Source of the DNA: Hsuehochloa calcarea
Taxonomy: Eukaryota > Streptophyta > Magnoliopsida > Poales > Poaceae
Length of the DNA stretch: 64,000 nucleotides
Direction: 5' to 3'
Assembly: GCA_036346395.1 (NCBI GenBank)
Contig: CM070596.1
Location: 22,048,177-22,112,176, forward strand
Part shown: in pieces, positions 1 through 9,872 of the stretch
Numbering within the stretch: position 1 is the stretch's first letter
Layout: every line of letters starts with the position of its first letter
Notes under the pieces: generated by a model
What the model was told of the DNA's origin: nothing
The model's database searches: none
The model's input: only the letters and a program-made list of their open reading frames with translations
Program-made: the position numbers and the translations under genes

Positions 1-441
1 TTGAGAGTATTCATTATCAACAGCTTTCATCTGATTAATCACTCTATTAAAGCGACTGAAAATGTCATCGATGCTATCTGCAGGACACATCTCAAATTTG
101 TTATAATCACGCTTATAGATTGTTTGGCACACTTTCTTAATTTGGGACGAACCCCCATGATAGGTTTCGAGGGTGTTCCAAATCTCGTGCGCAGTCGCAA
201 GATTGCAAATGCGATCATATTCTTGTCTACCAAGCGCACCATATAAAAGATTCTTGGCCTTGTTGTTGTTAGCCAAAAGAATCGCAGAAGCAGGCGTTTC
301 AACCTCGGGAATAATGAACGGAGCTCGAACAACGTCCCATATTGCTGGTCCTTCGCTTTCAAGAAAGACTCGCATACAATTCTTCCAATAGGCATAGTCG
401 TGCCCATTGAAGATATGCGGTTTTGTAGAGAACCTATCCAT
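1..441 (-). CDS. gag: Copia Gag, N-terminal part (UBN2-type), open at the window edge
   Basis: The reading frame starts with ATG at 441 on the minus strand and stays open for 147 codons to base 1. It begins MDRFSTKPHIF and contains the YAYWKN and ALGRQEYDRICNLATAHEIW segments typical of the UBN2/Retrotran_gag domain of copia elements. Gag forms the particle in which the element RNA is reverse transcribed. The homologous gag in E7 starts at 39533 with nearly the same protein but breaks by frameshift near 39228, whereas E1 reads through that point. The start lies 46 bp past the primer site, as expected for a leader. Longer frames overlapping it on the same strand are out-of-frame shadows. Confidence 0.88.
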   Translation of the reverse strand, partial: MDRFSTKPHIFNGHDYAYWKNCMRVFLESEGPAIWDVVRAPFIIPEVETPASAILLANNNKAKNLLYGALGRQEYDRICNLATAHEIWNTLETYHGGSSQIKKVCQTIYKRDYNKFEMCPADSIDDIFSRFNRVINQMKAVDNEYSQ

Positions 442-486
442 CGCCAAAGTTCAGTGACCGGTTAAGATCAAGATTGAACTAACCGG

Positions 487-498
487 ACTCTGATACCA
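487..498 (-). other. E1 primer binding site (initiator tRNA-Met)
   Basis: The minus strand reads TGGTATCAGAGT two bases inside the LTR. It is complementary to the 3' end of initiator tRNA-Met (canonical TGGTATCAGAGC), with one change at the last base. It primes minus-strand cDNA synthesis and fixes the LTR boundary at 501. Confidence 0.88.
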
Positions 499-500
499 CT

Positions 501-2493
501 TGTTGGACCGAAAAGGCGACTAGAGGGGGGCGGGTTGAATAGGAGCACGCTCACTTTTTCAACCAAGCTCAGATCCAATACAAATTTCATTCCAATAGCT
601 ATGGAAGCTATGAAGATAAATATACCAGTACAGCGGAAGACTAGTATTGAATCCAATCTAAACCCCGAAGCAAAACAACCAAAATCAACCAAAACTTGAT
701 TTCCAAGTGAAGGGCGGTCTGACCTCTATGTTAATGGCGGTTTGACCGGTCCATGGGCGGTCTGACCTCTATGTTAATGGTGGTCTGACCTCTAGCCTGA
801 TGAACAGTGAAATCAGCATGAAAAACGAAGTTGCAAATAGATGTAACTTTTGATCTACAACTCCAAACTTGATGAAACTTGGTACACACCTTCTCTAGGA
901 TGTCAGAAACCTATTCCAATCGAAGATTGTGAAGATCCTTGGAAAAGTTACGACCTTTTTCAGTTTGAGAGGTGGATGATTCAAAACCGAGTCAAAACGA
1001 AAACTAGATCCAAAAACTTGCTCGTGGGTGATTGATGACCAAGATGATCCTAGATGTGTTCTCACATGTCACAGCAAGCTAGATCTTGTAAAGAAATCAA
1101 TCAAAAACATGCGAATCAAAGAAAGACTCAAAATCACCAAATAGAGAGAAGAAAGGCAAAGAGACACATCTTTGAGCAAACTTTCCTTGGATTGATTTGA
1201 TAGGGTTTGGGTTTACAGCCACTCTATCAATGGGGGACAAAGCTCAATCCAAGAGCACGAAATCAAATCAAAACTCTCTAGAACCCTAACCTCCACTAAT
1301 CCTCTCCCTAAGCCAAACTAGGGTTTCAACAATAATGAAACAGTTGGAGGGGGTGCAACCACCTCCCTCCTCTATTTATAGTGGAGACCTAGATCTTCTA
1401 GAAGTTTAACTTAAATGGGCTCCCGTTAAGGCCCACACAAACGGGTCACACACGCACGTATTTTAAAGCGCCGTCTTCAACACCTCTTGACCTAAACCGC
1501 TTCTCTTTGGGTCGTCTTGCGCCGCGGGTTGGCAAAAGGTCACCAAGGTGGTATTTGGTAAGATTATCAAAATACCCCTTCTCGGTCCTTCTCCGAAGAC
1601 CGAGTCCATCTGCGCGAAGCACTTCGCCTGCTCCGCCTCGTGTAGGTTGATCAACGGCTCTCTCCATGTCGGCAAGTCTCTCCCATCCGGCTCCCACCGA
1701 AACCACCATGGCACTTGCACCGACTCCCACGCCGCTTGATCAAACCAGTCGCACCGAACTGTCCGTTCGGTCACCCTTGTCTATTCTGCACCACACTTGA
1801 GTTCATTGACCTCACCCGGCATCGTCGATTGTTCTAGACCTCAGCTCTCCAAGCCTAGTCCCTATCATCCTCGCCGTTGACCGTCGTTCACCACCAAGTA
1901 ACCTGCACAACAATAGACAAGCAAATCGAATCCGGGAACAAGTTCTTCACAACTTGACTCACGTTAGTCAAAACATGCATCATGCAACACATATGCACTG
2001 AAACTCATGACTTTGACCTAACCAACGAACAACACCGCCACGACGGGCGACGAACCAAGTGGAACCCGGTTAGACCGCCCCTCATGGCCGGTCTGACCGC
2101 CAGCTACAGGCCGGTCAGACCGGCCAATGGGACTTAGCCAAATTTTGGCCCCTCAAATCCCAGACCCTACTAGAATTTTATATCTCGAATAACTTTTTAC
2201 TGGAGACTCCAAAAATCATGAGACCAAGTGCATTGGGATCCCCTCACTTGCCTACACCCTCTATTTTTGGCCCAGCCTGTTCTGACCATTTTTGGTCACG
2301 GCCGGTCCGACCGCCGCACATGGCCGGTCCGACCGATTTGGGACCGGTCGGACTGCCATGCTATGGCTGGTCGGACCGCCCCTGTCCAGAAAGCCTGAAC
2401 TTTCTCGAAAACTCGTGAAACGATAAACCGTTAACGCCATTGCCAATTGTCACATCATCCTAAGATCTGGAGCATATCCCCATGATATCCACA
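501..2493 (-). repeat. E1 5' LTR (1993 bp)
   Basis: On the plus strand it begins TGTTGGACCG and ends GATATCCACA, matching both E7 LTRs at both ends. It is about 170 bp longer than they are. A minus-strand TATA-like box (CTATTTATAG on plus, about 1372-1381) lies at the same position as in the E7 LTRs and probably marks the promoter. It contains several GGTC-N-GACC half palindromes (about 720-790, 2060-2130, 2290-2370). Small open frames within it, such as 1446-1774, overlap on several frames and are not genes. Confidence 0.9.
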
Positions 2494-2542
2494 TTTTATA
2501 AGTGGATAGGGTGTAATGCTGAGGGTGGAGGGAGAAGAGTCA

Positions 2543-3035
2543 TCATTTCGATTTGAAATGGTAGCGTGGCAGGGTGTGTTCATTTGGATCTGAAATGGTA
2601 GCGTTGTAGTGTGTTGCCATTTCTGTCTGAAAAGATGGCAGTGTGTGGTGTGATAGGGTGCAGTCTTTTCAGTCTGAAAATATAGCATGGTAGAGTGTGG
2701 TCATTTCTGTCTGAAATGGTAGCATAGTAGTGTGTATTTATTTCGGTCTACAAAAGGTGACAGTGTTTGGCGTGATAGAGTGCAGTCTTTTCAGCCTAAA
2801 AAGGTAGCATGTCATAGTGTGGTCATTTCTGTATGAAAAGGTAGCATCGTAGTGTGTTGTCCTTTCGATCTACAAAAGGTGGTAGTGTGTGGTGTGATAG
2901 GATGCAGTCTTTTCAGTCTAAAAAGGAGGTATGGCAGAGTTTGGTCATTTCGGTCTGAAATGGTAGCGTCGCAGCGTATTGTCATCTCAATCTGCAAAAT
3001 GTTGTGGTGTTGTGTGGACTTTTCCATCTGAGTTG
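2543..3035. repeat. Tandem array with about 122 bp higher-order period
   Basis: Subrepeats of 37-48 bp start at about 2543, 2580, 2617, 2663, 2701, 2738, 2785, 2823, 2860, 2908, 2945, 2982 and 3019. They share a core like TCATTTCTGTCTGAAATGG followed by TAGC and a GTGTG-rich tail. From 2580 they cycle as A (37 bp), B (46-48 bp, with GTGTGATAG before TGCAG) and C (38 bp), giving a composite unit of about 122 bp present 3.6 times. The last B and C are degraded. The short minus-strand frames across it are translations of the repeat, not genes. Confidence 0.85.
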
Positions 3036-3597
3036 AACGTGGGTACACAGTTTAATTTCATTGCGGTACTGAAGTGTTATTTTCTAATGCAATTGTCCCT
3101 TGTCATGTTACATTCATACTTATCCAGTTGCCAAAAGTTAAAGCCATCTTGCAATTCATAAACAAGCATACAACATCATTCATACATGAATCTCTTATGC
3201 AGACAATGACTACTACTTGATTATAACATCCTAAAATTTCAATTATGTTATAAGAAGAAAAAACTTAATTAATTTACTTGAATTGTTTTGGATTTTTTAA
3301 GATTTTCCCTAATTATTTTAAGGAAAAAATAATTTATTTGCAAATATACAAAGCCAACTTTAAGTTTGAATTAATTTTAAAAAGTTCAAAATAATTCCAG
3401 GATTTTTTATGAATTTTTCCAGAATTGTTGAACTCCATTTGCTATTTTATAAAACCCTATTTGATTTCTTGCTTTTTATGAAAATTATTTATATCCCCAA
3501 AATCTTTGTCGGGCCGAAACCTGCCTTGCGGGTCCGTTTTCTTTCTCTTTCCGCATGGCCTGCTTCTCTTTCCCAGCCTAGCTCCCACAAGCGCCTG
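3036..3597. other. Unassigned AT-rich sequence, possibly a truncated LTR
   Basis: No gene is visible. Around 3226 the sequence TATAACATCCTAAAATTTC resembles a degraded gypsy LTR start (TGTAACACCC type). It is followed by AT-rich DNA and then a short GC-rich stretch that stops abruptly where copia sequence begins at 3598. I cannot find the other half of such an LTR, so this remains a weak suggestion. Confidence 0.3.
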
Positions 3598-4055
3598 GTG
3601 AAGAATCTAGACCCGCTATTATAACTTAATGGAGTATTTTGGTGATTAATGATAAATCTCTACATGAAACTAGCACTTTTATTGATATATCTATTATGTA
3701 GACTTATTTGGATAAAAGGTGAAAATAATGTAGGTATGCACTCGACATCATATTCTTATATATTGTTGCATTCCTTGGATCCAAAATATATGTTGGACTC
3801 CACTAAATGTCTAACTTGAATATATGCATATGTTTTTATTACAATTTGTGTATGCACACATTTAGGGGGAGTTCACTCTATGTTTTGTGGTTTCATTAGT
3901 ATTGATCTATATTCCTTTTTTCACATATATTAAGGATCTTTACATTGAAACAAATCCTTGAGTGTATAAAACTTGTGTAGTTCATATATACTCATATTTA
4001 TTTACATTCAATTATTTGCAATTGAACTGGTTATTATCAATTACCAAAAAGGGAA
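3598..4055 (+). repeat. Copia 3' untranslated segment with polypurine tracts
   Basis: The segment begins GTGAAGAATC, contains a purine tract in TTTAGGGGGAGTTCACTC (about 3863) and ends near ACCAAAAAGGGAAAGCC. Both tracts look like those between pol and the 3' LTR in large copia elements. It has an inverted, diverged partner at about 9340-9753, ending GATTCTTCAC. No coding sequence remains on the 5' side. Confidence 0.6.
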
Positions 4056-4189
4056 AGCCTGAAGTATTTTGTCCCACCATTATGAGTTAATGGTATGTTG
4101 TGGTAATTAATGATAATCATATTGTGGAACTAACATTTTTCATGAGTTAGATGAATAGGTTATGTTTCATGATGATGGAGACTTGGATG

Positions 4190-4545
4190 ATATCATGAGT
4201 TGATCGTCATCAAGTCAAGACTCGGGATGAAGGAAAACATCATGTGTTGATAATATTCAAGTCAAGATTTCAAAGTGTAGAAGATCATCATGTGTTTATG
4301 ATATTGAAGTCAAGAGCTTGGAGTAAAGGATACATCATGTGTTGATGCGTGTCAAGATCTCGAAGAGGAGATGATCATGAGTTGACCATCAAATCAAGAG
4401 AAAACCCATCATGTGTTGATGGAGGTCAATTGAAAAAGTGCGTCATGGGTTGATGCATATTCAAGTCAAGAACTTGAAGTAAAAGAGATCATCATGTGTT
4501 GATGATTATCAAAGTCAAGAACCCAGACTTGAAGAAGATGCGCGT
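4190..4545 (+). repeat. Degenerate tandem hairpin repeats
   Basis: The block repeats the phrase CATCATGTGTTGATG followed by TTCAAGTCAAGA about eight times, spaced about 45-60 bp apart. Each core is itself a hairpin (CATCA, TGTGT, TGATG). An inverted, shorter copy is seen at about 8440-8640. Confidence 0.7.
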
Positions 4546-4756
4546 CATCAAGTTTCAAATGTATGTGCAAGGCAAAGGTATGATTAGCTAGAGCTAAGGA
4601 TGTGTTCCTAGTCTTTTACAGGTTTGAGTGTTTGGATGGAGACCGGATTGCTAGTATAGATTGCCGTACTATTAAGAGGGGTCTTGACTAGTAGTTTGAG
4701 GTAGTCATGTGTTGATAGCTCGTTGTGTTTGCTCTAGCTCATCTATGCATGGTGCT

Positions 4757-5240
4757 ATTGTTTACGAATGTGTTTTGCAAATAGTCGAGGCTCATGCATA
4801 ATATTTGTAGCATGAGACTATAATTTGTAAATGCGTTTTACAAATGGTTGAAGTCTATGCAACTACTCCTTGTGGCATGTTGCCGATATTTGCAAATATG
4901 TTTTAGTTTTGCAAATAGCCAAGGCTCATGCATAATCTTTGTAGCATTAGACTATAATTTGCAAATGTGTTTTTACAAATGGTTGAAGTCCATGCAACTA
5001 CTCCTTGTGGTATGTTGCCGATATTTGCGAATGTGTTTTGCAAATAGTCGAGGCTCACGCATAATACTTGTAGCATGTGACTTTAGTTTGCGAAAGTATT
5101 TTAAAATGATTTAAGTCTATATACCTTATTCCTTGTGGCGTTGATTCTAAAAGTTAACAAATGTGTTTTGCAACTTGTTGAGAATCTGGCCTTTAACCCT
5201 TGTTTGCATCACTCGTCAATTGACAAATGTGTTTTGCAAA
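4757..5240 (+). repeat. Alternating two-unit tandem array built on TGTTTTGCAAA
   Basis: Units of about 66 bp start near 4757, 4828, 4894, 4962, 5028 and 5091, and they alternate between two types. Type A contains GTCGAGGCTCATGCATAAT. Type B contains GGTTGAAGTCTATGCAACTA. The true period is therefore about 134 bp, with nearly three copies, then a degraded tail. The same array appears in reverse at about 57820-58050. Confidence 0.75.
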
Positions 5241-5808
5241 TGAGTTTGTTTTGAAAGCCATCTTAAGCTTTTATCAGGATAATCGGTAGTACCGACGTTG
5301 TGTTGGCGGTACTACTGCACCGCAGTATGATCGGGAATGTAGTGCAGTACTACCGCAACCCGGTCGGATCGAAGTTCAGTTGGCAGTATGCGTTTTCCAG
5401 AGAGACACCTTCTGTGCGTGTTTTGCTCTCTTGGAAAGCGATAGTACCGGAGTTCTTTTTGGCAGAACTACAACATCGCGGCACGACCGCGGTGCTTATC
5501 ACGGAAATACAGCAACCAGGTATAACTGTTTTATAAAGCGGTACGTTATTTTCAAAGAGGACCAATTTTGGACCTCTAAAGGAAGCGGTAGTACCACCCT
5601 CGTGTTTCAGAACTGCCGATGAGCGGAACTACCATGTGTTCAATGGCGGTAGTACCGCGCCGCATTTCCAATGGCTCTTCCAGAGGCTTGTTTATAGTCA
5701 TTATTGTGTGTGAGAGGAAGTGTGGTAGTACCGGGTGGTGAACGGCGGTACTACCGCTCGTGCTGATTTTTTCAGCTTTTTTTTTCTCCAACAACTAGTT
5801 TTTGTATG

Positions 5809-5822
5809 TGGGCTATAAATAC
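5809..5822 (+). promoter_or_regulatory. TATA box of the degenerate copia LTR
   Basis: GGGCTATAAATACCC is a good plant TATA context. It lies in the latter part of the LTR, downstream of the palindrome zone, where the U3/R border is expected. It is probably a relic. Confidence 0.55.
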
Positions 5823-6190
5823 CCAACTTGGCCGGTTGTGTGGTGGTTGCTGTTGCCATTACCCATTCCTTGAGCAAAGAGCAAGCCCTTTCCTCTCTTA
5901 TGTGTATGTGTTGCACCTAATGAGCTTAGAGAGCAAACCCTAAGTGCATGTGTTGCATTAGGTAGTTAATTGTGTTCTACTTGAGATTAAACACTTGATT
6001 TTTTCAAGTGAGCGTCTTCGACTTGCTACTCTTGGTGTTTGCCGACACCTAGACGGCTTGGAGGAGTTGCGTCGGTGATCTTCTCAAAGAAGGTCGTGAG
6101 AAGGCCTGAGCAGTTGTGAGTGGTTTGATGCTGGCCATCTCCGGAGTGGAGGAAGAGCAACCCAGAGTGGATCGAGGTATTGATTAATAT

Positions 6191-6501
6191 TTTACATAGT
6201 GCTCACCTCTCCATCACTAGAGGGCCACCGTAGCGCTAGCGCCAATGCCACTGTGAGCCTGACAGCTCCACCGCCTCCTTCCTTGTCGTCGGCCACCGCT
6301 TCACGCATATACGCCGACACCGTGAGCATCTCAACCCCCGTGTCCATCTCTCTCTGTTCTGCCCCTTGCCGGCCGTCGCCGCAGCATGGAACACTGGCAA
6401 CCTTCGGGTCCCAAGCCGCCGCCACTGTCGAAGAAGATGTGGCAGCCACGTCGTGCCACCTTGGCGCCACATGGGTGCCACATAAGCCAAACCCGCCGCA
6501 T
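6191..6501. other. GC-rich orphan segment between LTR pieces (continues at 8086-8209)
   Basis: This 310 bp stretch is much richer in G+C than its surroundings. Once the solo LTR is removed it continues at 8086. Overlapping open frames exist on both strands (for example 6199-6531 plus and 6192-6517 minus), all low-complexity Ala/Ser/Pro/Arg. I recognise no protein family. It could be a captured gene fragment or LTR interior. Confidence 0.35.
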
Positions 6502-6506
6502 GGTTG

Positions 6507-8080
6507 CGTAGGATCAAGGATAATCGACTAGAGGGGGGTGAATAGGAGGTTTTTTAAATTCTTCTACTACTTAGTAATTTTAATGCAATTATGTACTTGT
6601 TAAAACTAGATACAATTCTTGCTAGGCAATTATACACAAGTAAAATGCTAGAATTGTAAATGGGGAGTAGTAAAGAGAAGAAATAAGCCACAATGGAGAC
6701 AACGATGTTTTTTCTGTGGTATCGAAGACTTGCCGGTCTTCACTAGTCTACGTTGAGGAAGTTGGAACGAACCAAGCTAGCTCCACGAATTAGGCCTCAA
6801 CCCTCGATCACTAATGTTGTTCTTCCTCCGCTCTGGAGTTGGTGAGCACGACACCAATCACAATCCCTTGTTGGGTCACTTCACAAGCTTCGTTGAAAAG
6901 ATTACCACGCATCTTCTTCTCCAAGCTGTCTAGGTGTCAGCAAGCACCAAGAGTAACAAATCGTAGTGCTCGCTTGAAGACAATAAAGTGCCAAAGTGAT
7001 CAACTAATGATGCAATGCACTTGAATGCTCTCAACTACCTCAAGAATGAGAAATCAATGCAAATAAGTAGTTGAAGAGTGTATATAGGCTCAAGAGACTT
7101 CATTGCAATAATACAATGCTCAATGGTCTCAAGAGTTCCTGCTAGAAGGCAGGTTGGGGGTGTTTATACCCCTCACCAACAAATCTAGCCATTACAACCA
7201 CTTTCCTGAAAAAACAGGATTTATAGTAGTACCACAGTTGAAACTCAGTACTACCGATTTTTTGGCTCAACGGTCGGAACAGTAGCATTTAATGCTTTGA
7301 ACTAGCTGTTACACATAAAGTTATGTTACTTCCGCCAACTAGAAACCGGTACCACAGCGTGTTAGTACCGTTCAGCTAGAACGAAACAACCGTTTTACAC
7401 AGCTCGAGATTTCTAAAAAATGTACCAGCATGAAAATATCGGTACTGCAATAGTACCGGTCAAGAATTTGCGGTCATACCGATTCTTAAGGGAGATCAAA
7501 TCTCCCAAAACACACTCTCTGTAATTTTCATACCGTCATATAAATACTGGTACTACTGACTTGTGGTAGTACCGCAGTTGAAGTGCAGTAGTTTCGATTT
7601 TCAGAGAGGATCAAAACACTAGAAAACACACTCTCTATATTTTACGTACCACCATCTATATTTTGGTACTACCGACTTACGGTAGTACCGCCTATCACCA
7701 CGGTCATAACGATTTTCAAAACAGTTTTGCAGAAGCTAAAATCAAGGTAATGCATGAACCCTAGTTGATCATAATTGTACAAAAATAGTCTCTCAAGCTA
7801 CTAGCCATGATCCCTCTTTATAGTACGGCGTTTATTCTATAAATTTGATCTTTTCTCCAAACACCGAGATCAGTAAAATACTACAAAAGGATCCTTAGGC
7901 TATACAATACATTTGTCTTGATTCATGTCAATCTTTCATCACATTAGCATTACTAAAAGCCTTATCACCAAACAATCATTGGGATTTAACCTTTAACACA
8001 TCTTAGCACACATGTTAGTCCTTTAACACAATATTGACATTAATTACCAAAACCAACTTTCAGGGCCTAGATACTTTCAG
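6507..8080 (-). repeat. Solo copia LTR (1574 bp) with target duplication GGTTG
   Basis: Read on minus, it begins TGAAAGTATCTAGGCCC and ends at the CTAGTCG...GATCCTACG terminus. GGTTG occurs at both 6502-6506 and 8081-8085, a perfect 5 bp duplication. No internal region or second LTR is present, so it is a solo LTR left by LTR-LTR recombination. The terminal base has mutated (CG where TG is expected on plus). It contains GGTAGTACCGC-type half palindromes (7550-7690) and a minus TATA-like box near 7158-7170. Confidence 0.78.
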
Positions 8081-8209
8081 GTTGCCCGCGTGTCTTGCAT
8101 GTGTGGCACCACCACTGTGCTACTCGCCCCGTCCACTGTGGACCGGTGCAACCCTATGGACCCGGTCTATGGACTGAGGGCCTACTTGTGAGAGGCACAT
8201 AAACTTTTT

Positions 8210-8755
8210 CCTGGATTAAATACATGAGTCTCGGCTATTTGGAGAATACATTCGCAAATAATATGATGAGACTTAAGCTATTAGAAAAGACCCCTCTTAA
8301 TAGTATGACAAACCTATACTAACAATCCGGTCTTCCAAACAAACACCAAGACTGGTAAAACACTAGGAACACATCCTTAGCCGTAGCTAGTCATACCTTT
8401 GCCGTGAGTATCTGCTTGAAGCTTGATAACGCACATCTTCACTTCAAGTTCGGGTCATCGTCTTGACATGCATCAACCCATGATGCATTTACTTGACCTC
8501 CATCAACACATGATGTGTCTTCTCTTGACTTGATGATTAACTCATGATCATCTCGTCTTCGAGATCTTGATATGCATTAACACAAGATGTATCCTCTTTT
8601 TGAACCTTGACTTGATGACAATCAACTCATGAAGAAATCCAAAGTCTTCATCACCCTGGAACATAACCTATTCATCCAACTCATGAAAATGTTATTCTCA
8701 CAATGATTAACATTAATCACCAAGATATATATGCAATAAATGCTTCTTAACAAGT
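8210..8755 (-). repeat. Copia LTR fragment, minus orientation
   Basis: The reverse complement resembles 4060-4800: same GGTGATTAATGTTAAT start near 8740, same CATCATGTGTTGATG-type hairpins, and the same end phrase around TTTGCGAATG. It is therefore the 5' part of a related LTR in opposite orientation. Confidence 0.65.
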
Positions 8756-9753
8756 CGTTGCAGAAAGGTGCTGTACTACCGCCGTTGATCATGCGGTAGT
8801 TCCGCTCTCTGGCAGTTCCGTTCACATAGGGCGGTACTACCGCTTCCCTTAGAGGTCCAAAACTGGCTATCTCTAGAGATAACGTACCGCAAACTAAAAT
8901 TCAAAACTTTCGGTGCGGTAGTTCCACTCAAAATATGCGATCGTACCGTGATGCGGTACTGCTACAAAAAGAACTCCGATACTACCACTTTCCATAGGAG
9001 CACTCAAGCTCCAAAAAGGTGTCACTCTGAAAACACGCACCGCCAACTAATCTTCAGTCCGACCGGGTTGCGGTAGTATCACACCATTTTCCCAGTCATA
9101 CCAATGTGAGGTAGTACCTCCAAGACAACGTCGGTACTACTGACTTTCATTGAAGACTTTTCCTGAAGCAAAACAAATGCAATGCATAAAAAAATGGCAC
9201 AAAATAAACTTCAAGTCACTAGCCATGATCCCTCTATTGCCTTTGCATTTCTATTTCCATGTTGTCTTCCATAATCCGGGACTAAGCCTTTAAAACAACA
9301 TAGCACACGCATTAGTCCCATAAACACAATTGCAAATAATTGAATAAAAGCGATATGAATATATATGAACTATACAATTTTTATATACTCAAAAAATAAG
9401 TTTCAAAGTAGAGATCTCCAATATATGTGGATAAAGAAATATAGATCAATACTAATGAAACCACAAAACATAGAGTGAACTCCCCCTAAATGTGTGCATA
9501 CACAAATATGTAATAAAAACATACATATATTCAAGTTAGACTTTTAGTGGAGTTTAACCTATATTTTGGATCCAAGGAATGCACCAAGATATAAGAATAT
9601 GATGTCGAGTGCATACCTCCATGATTTTCACCTTTTTATCCAAATAGGATTACACAATAGATATATCAATAAAAGTGTTAGTCTCACATATAGATTTGAC
9701 ATTAATCACTAAAATACTACATTAACTCATAATGGTGGGTTTAGATTCTTCAC
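8756..9753 (-). repeat. Copia LTR/3' UTR fragment, minus orientation
   Basis: 8760-9170 holds the palindrome zone (perfect GCGGTACTACCGC at 8831-8843). 9340-9753 is the inverted partner of 3598-4010 and contains the same CTCCCCCTAAATGTGTGCATA purine-tract region. The order of blocks differs from the left arm, so the two arms are not a simple mirror but were assembled from separate insertions. Confidence 0.6.
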
Positions 9754-9872
9754 ACGTCATGACCTTGTTAGCGAGGTGACTCTATTCAGCAGCTCTGCTA
9801 GGCTCTACTTCAGTAGCTCTCTCACAGCTCAACAGGCTCTGCTAGTCTAGCTCAGACATCTCCTTCAGGTAC

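Larger units (their letters stand above)
1..2493 (-). mobile_element. E1: Ty1/copia LTR retrotransposon, 5' part only (runs off the left edge)
   Basis: Read on the minus strand, this is a 5' LTR (501-2493), a primer binding site and the beginning of gag, which is still open at base 1. The pol region and the 3' LTR lie outside the window. The LTR and gag are close relatives of E7 at 30365-41414, so E1 belongs to the same copia family. The right-hand flank begins TTTTA. Whether this is a target duplication cannot be tested, because the other end is missing. Confidence 0.92.
4056..6190 (+). repeat. Degenerate copia LTR, plus orientation, 3' end missing
   Basis: It starts TGAAGTATTTTG directly after a purine tract and carries the GGTAATTAATGATAA phrase usual just inside LTRs of this type. 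Three internal repeat zones follow: ATCATGTGTTGATG hairpins (4190-4545), a TGTTTTGCAAA array (4757-5240), and GCGGTAGTACCGC-type palindromes (5287-5760). A TATA box sits near 5811. Its last part (5940-6180) matches 52226-52380. The CTAGTCG terminus is absent, so it is truncated at about 6190. Confidence 0.7.

Noticed and set aside
39..407. 122-codon minus frame
   Set aside because: It is the wrong frame of E1 gag; the same out-of-frame product appears over E7 gag at 39215-39487.
4190..5240. CRISPR-like array
   Set aside because: Repeats are degenerate, without unique equal-length spacers, and the context is a plant LTR.
6192..6531. Three overlapping frames in the GC-rich segment
   Set aside because: They overlap on both strands with Ala/Ser/Pro/Arg-biased products; none is preferred and no motif is seen.
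3598..9753. One large foldback or Mutator-like transposon with long inverted ends
   Set aside because: No matching 8-11 bp duplication was found at 3597/9754, block order differs between arms, and the blocks match copia LTR features.
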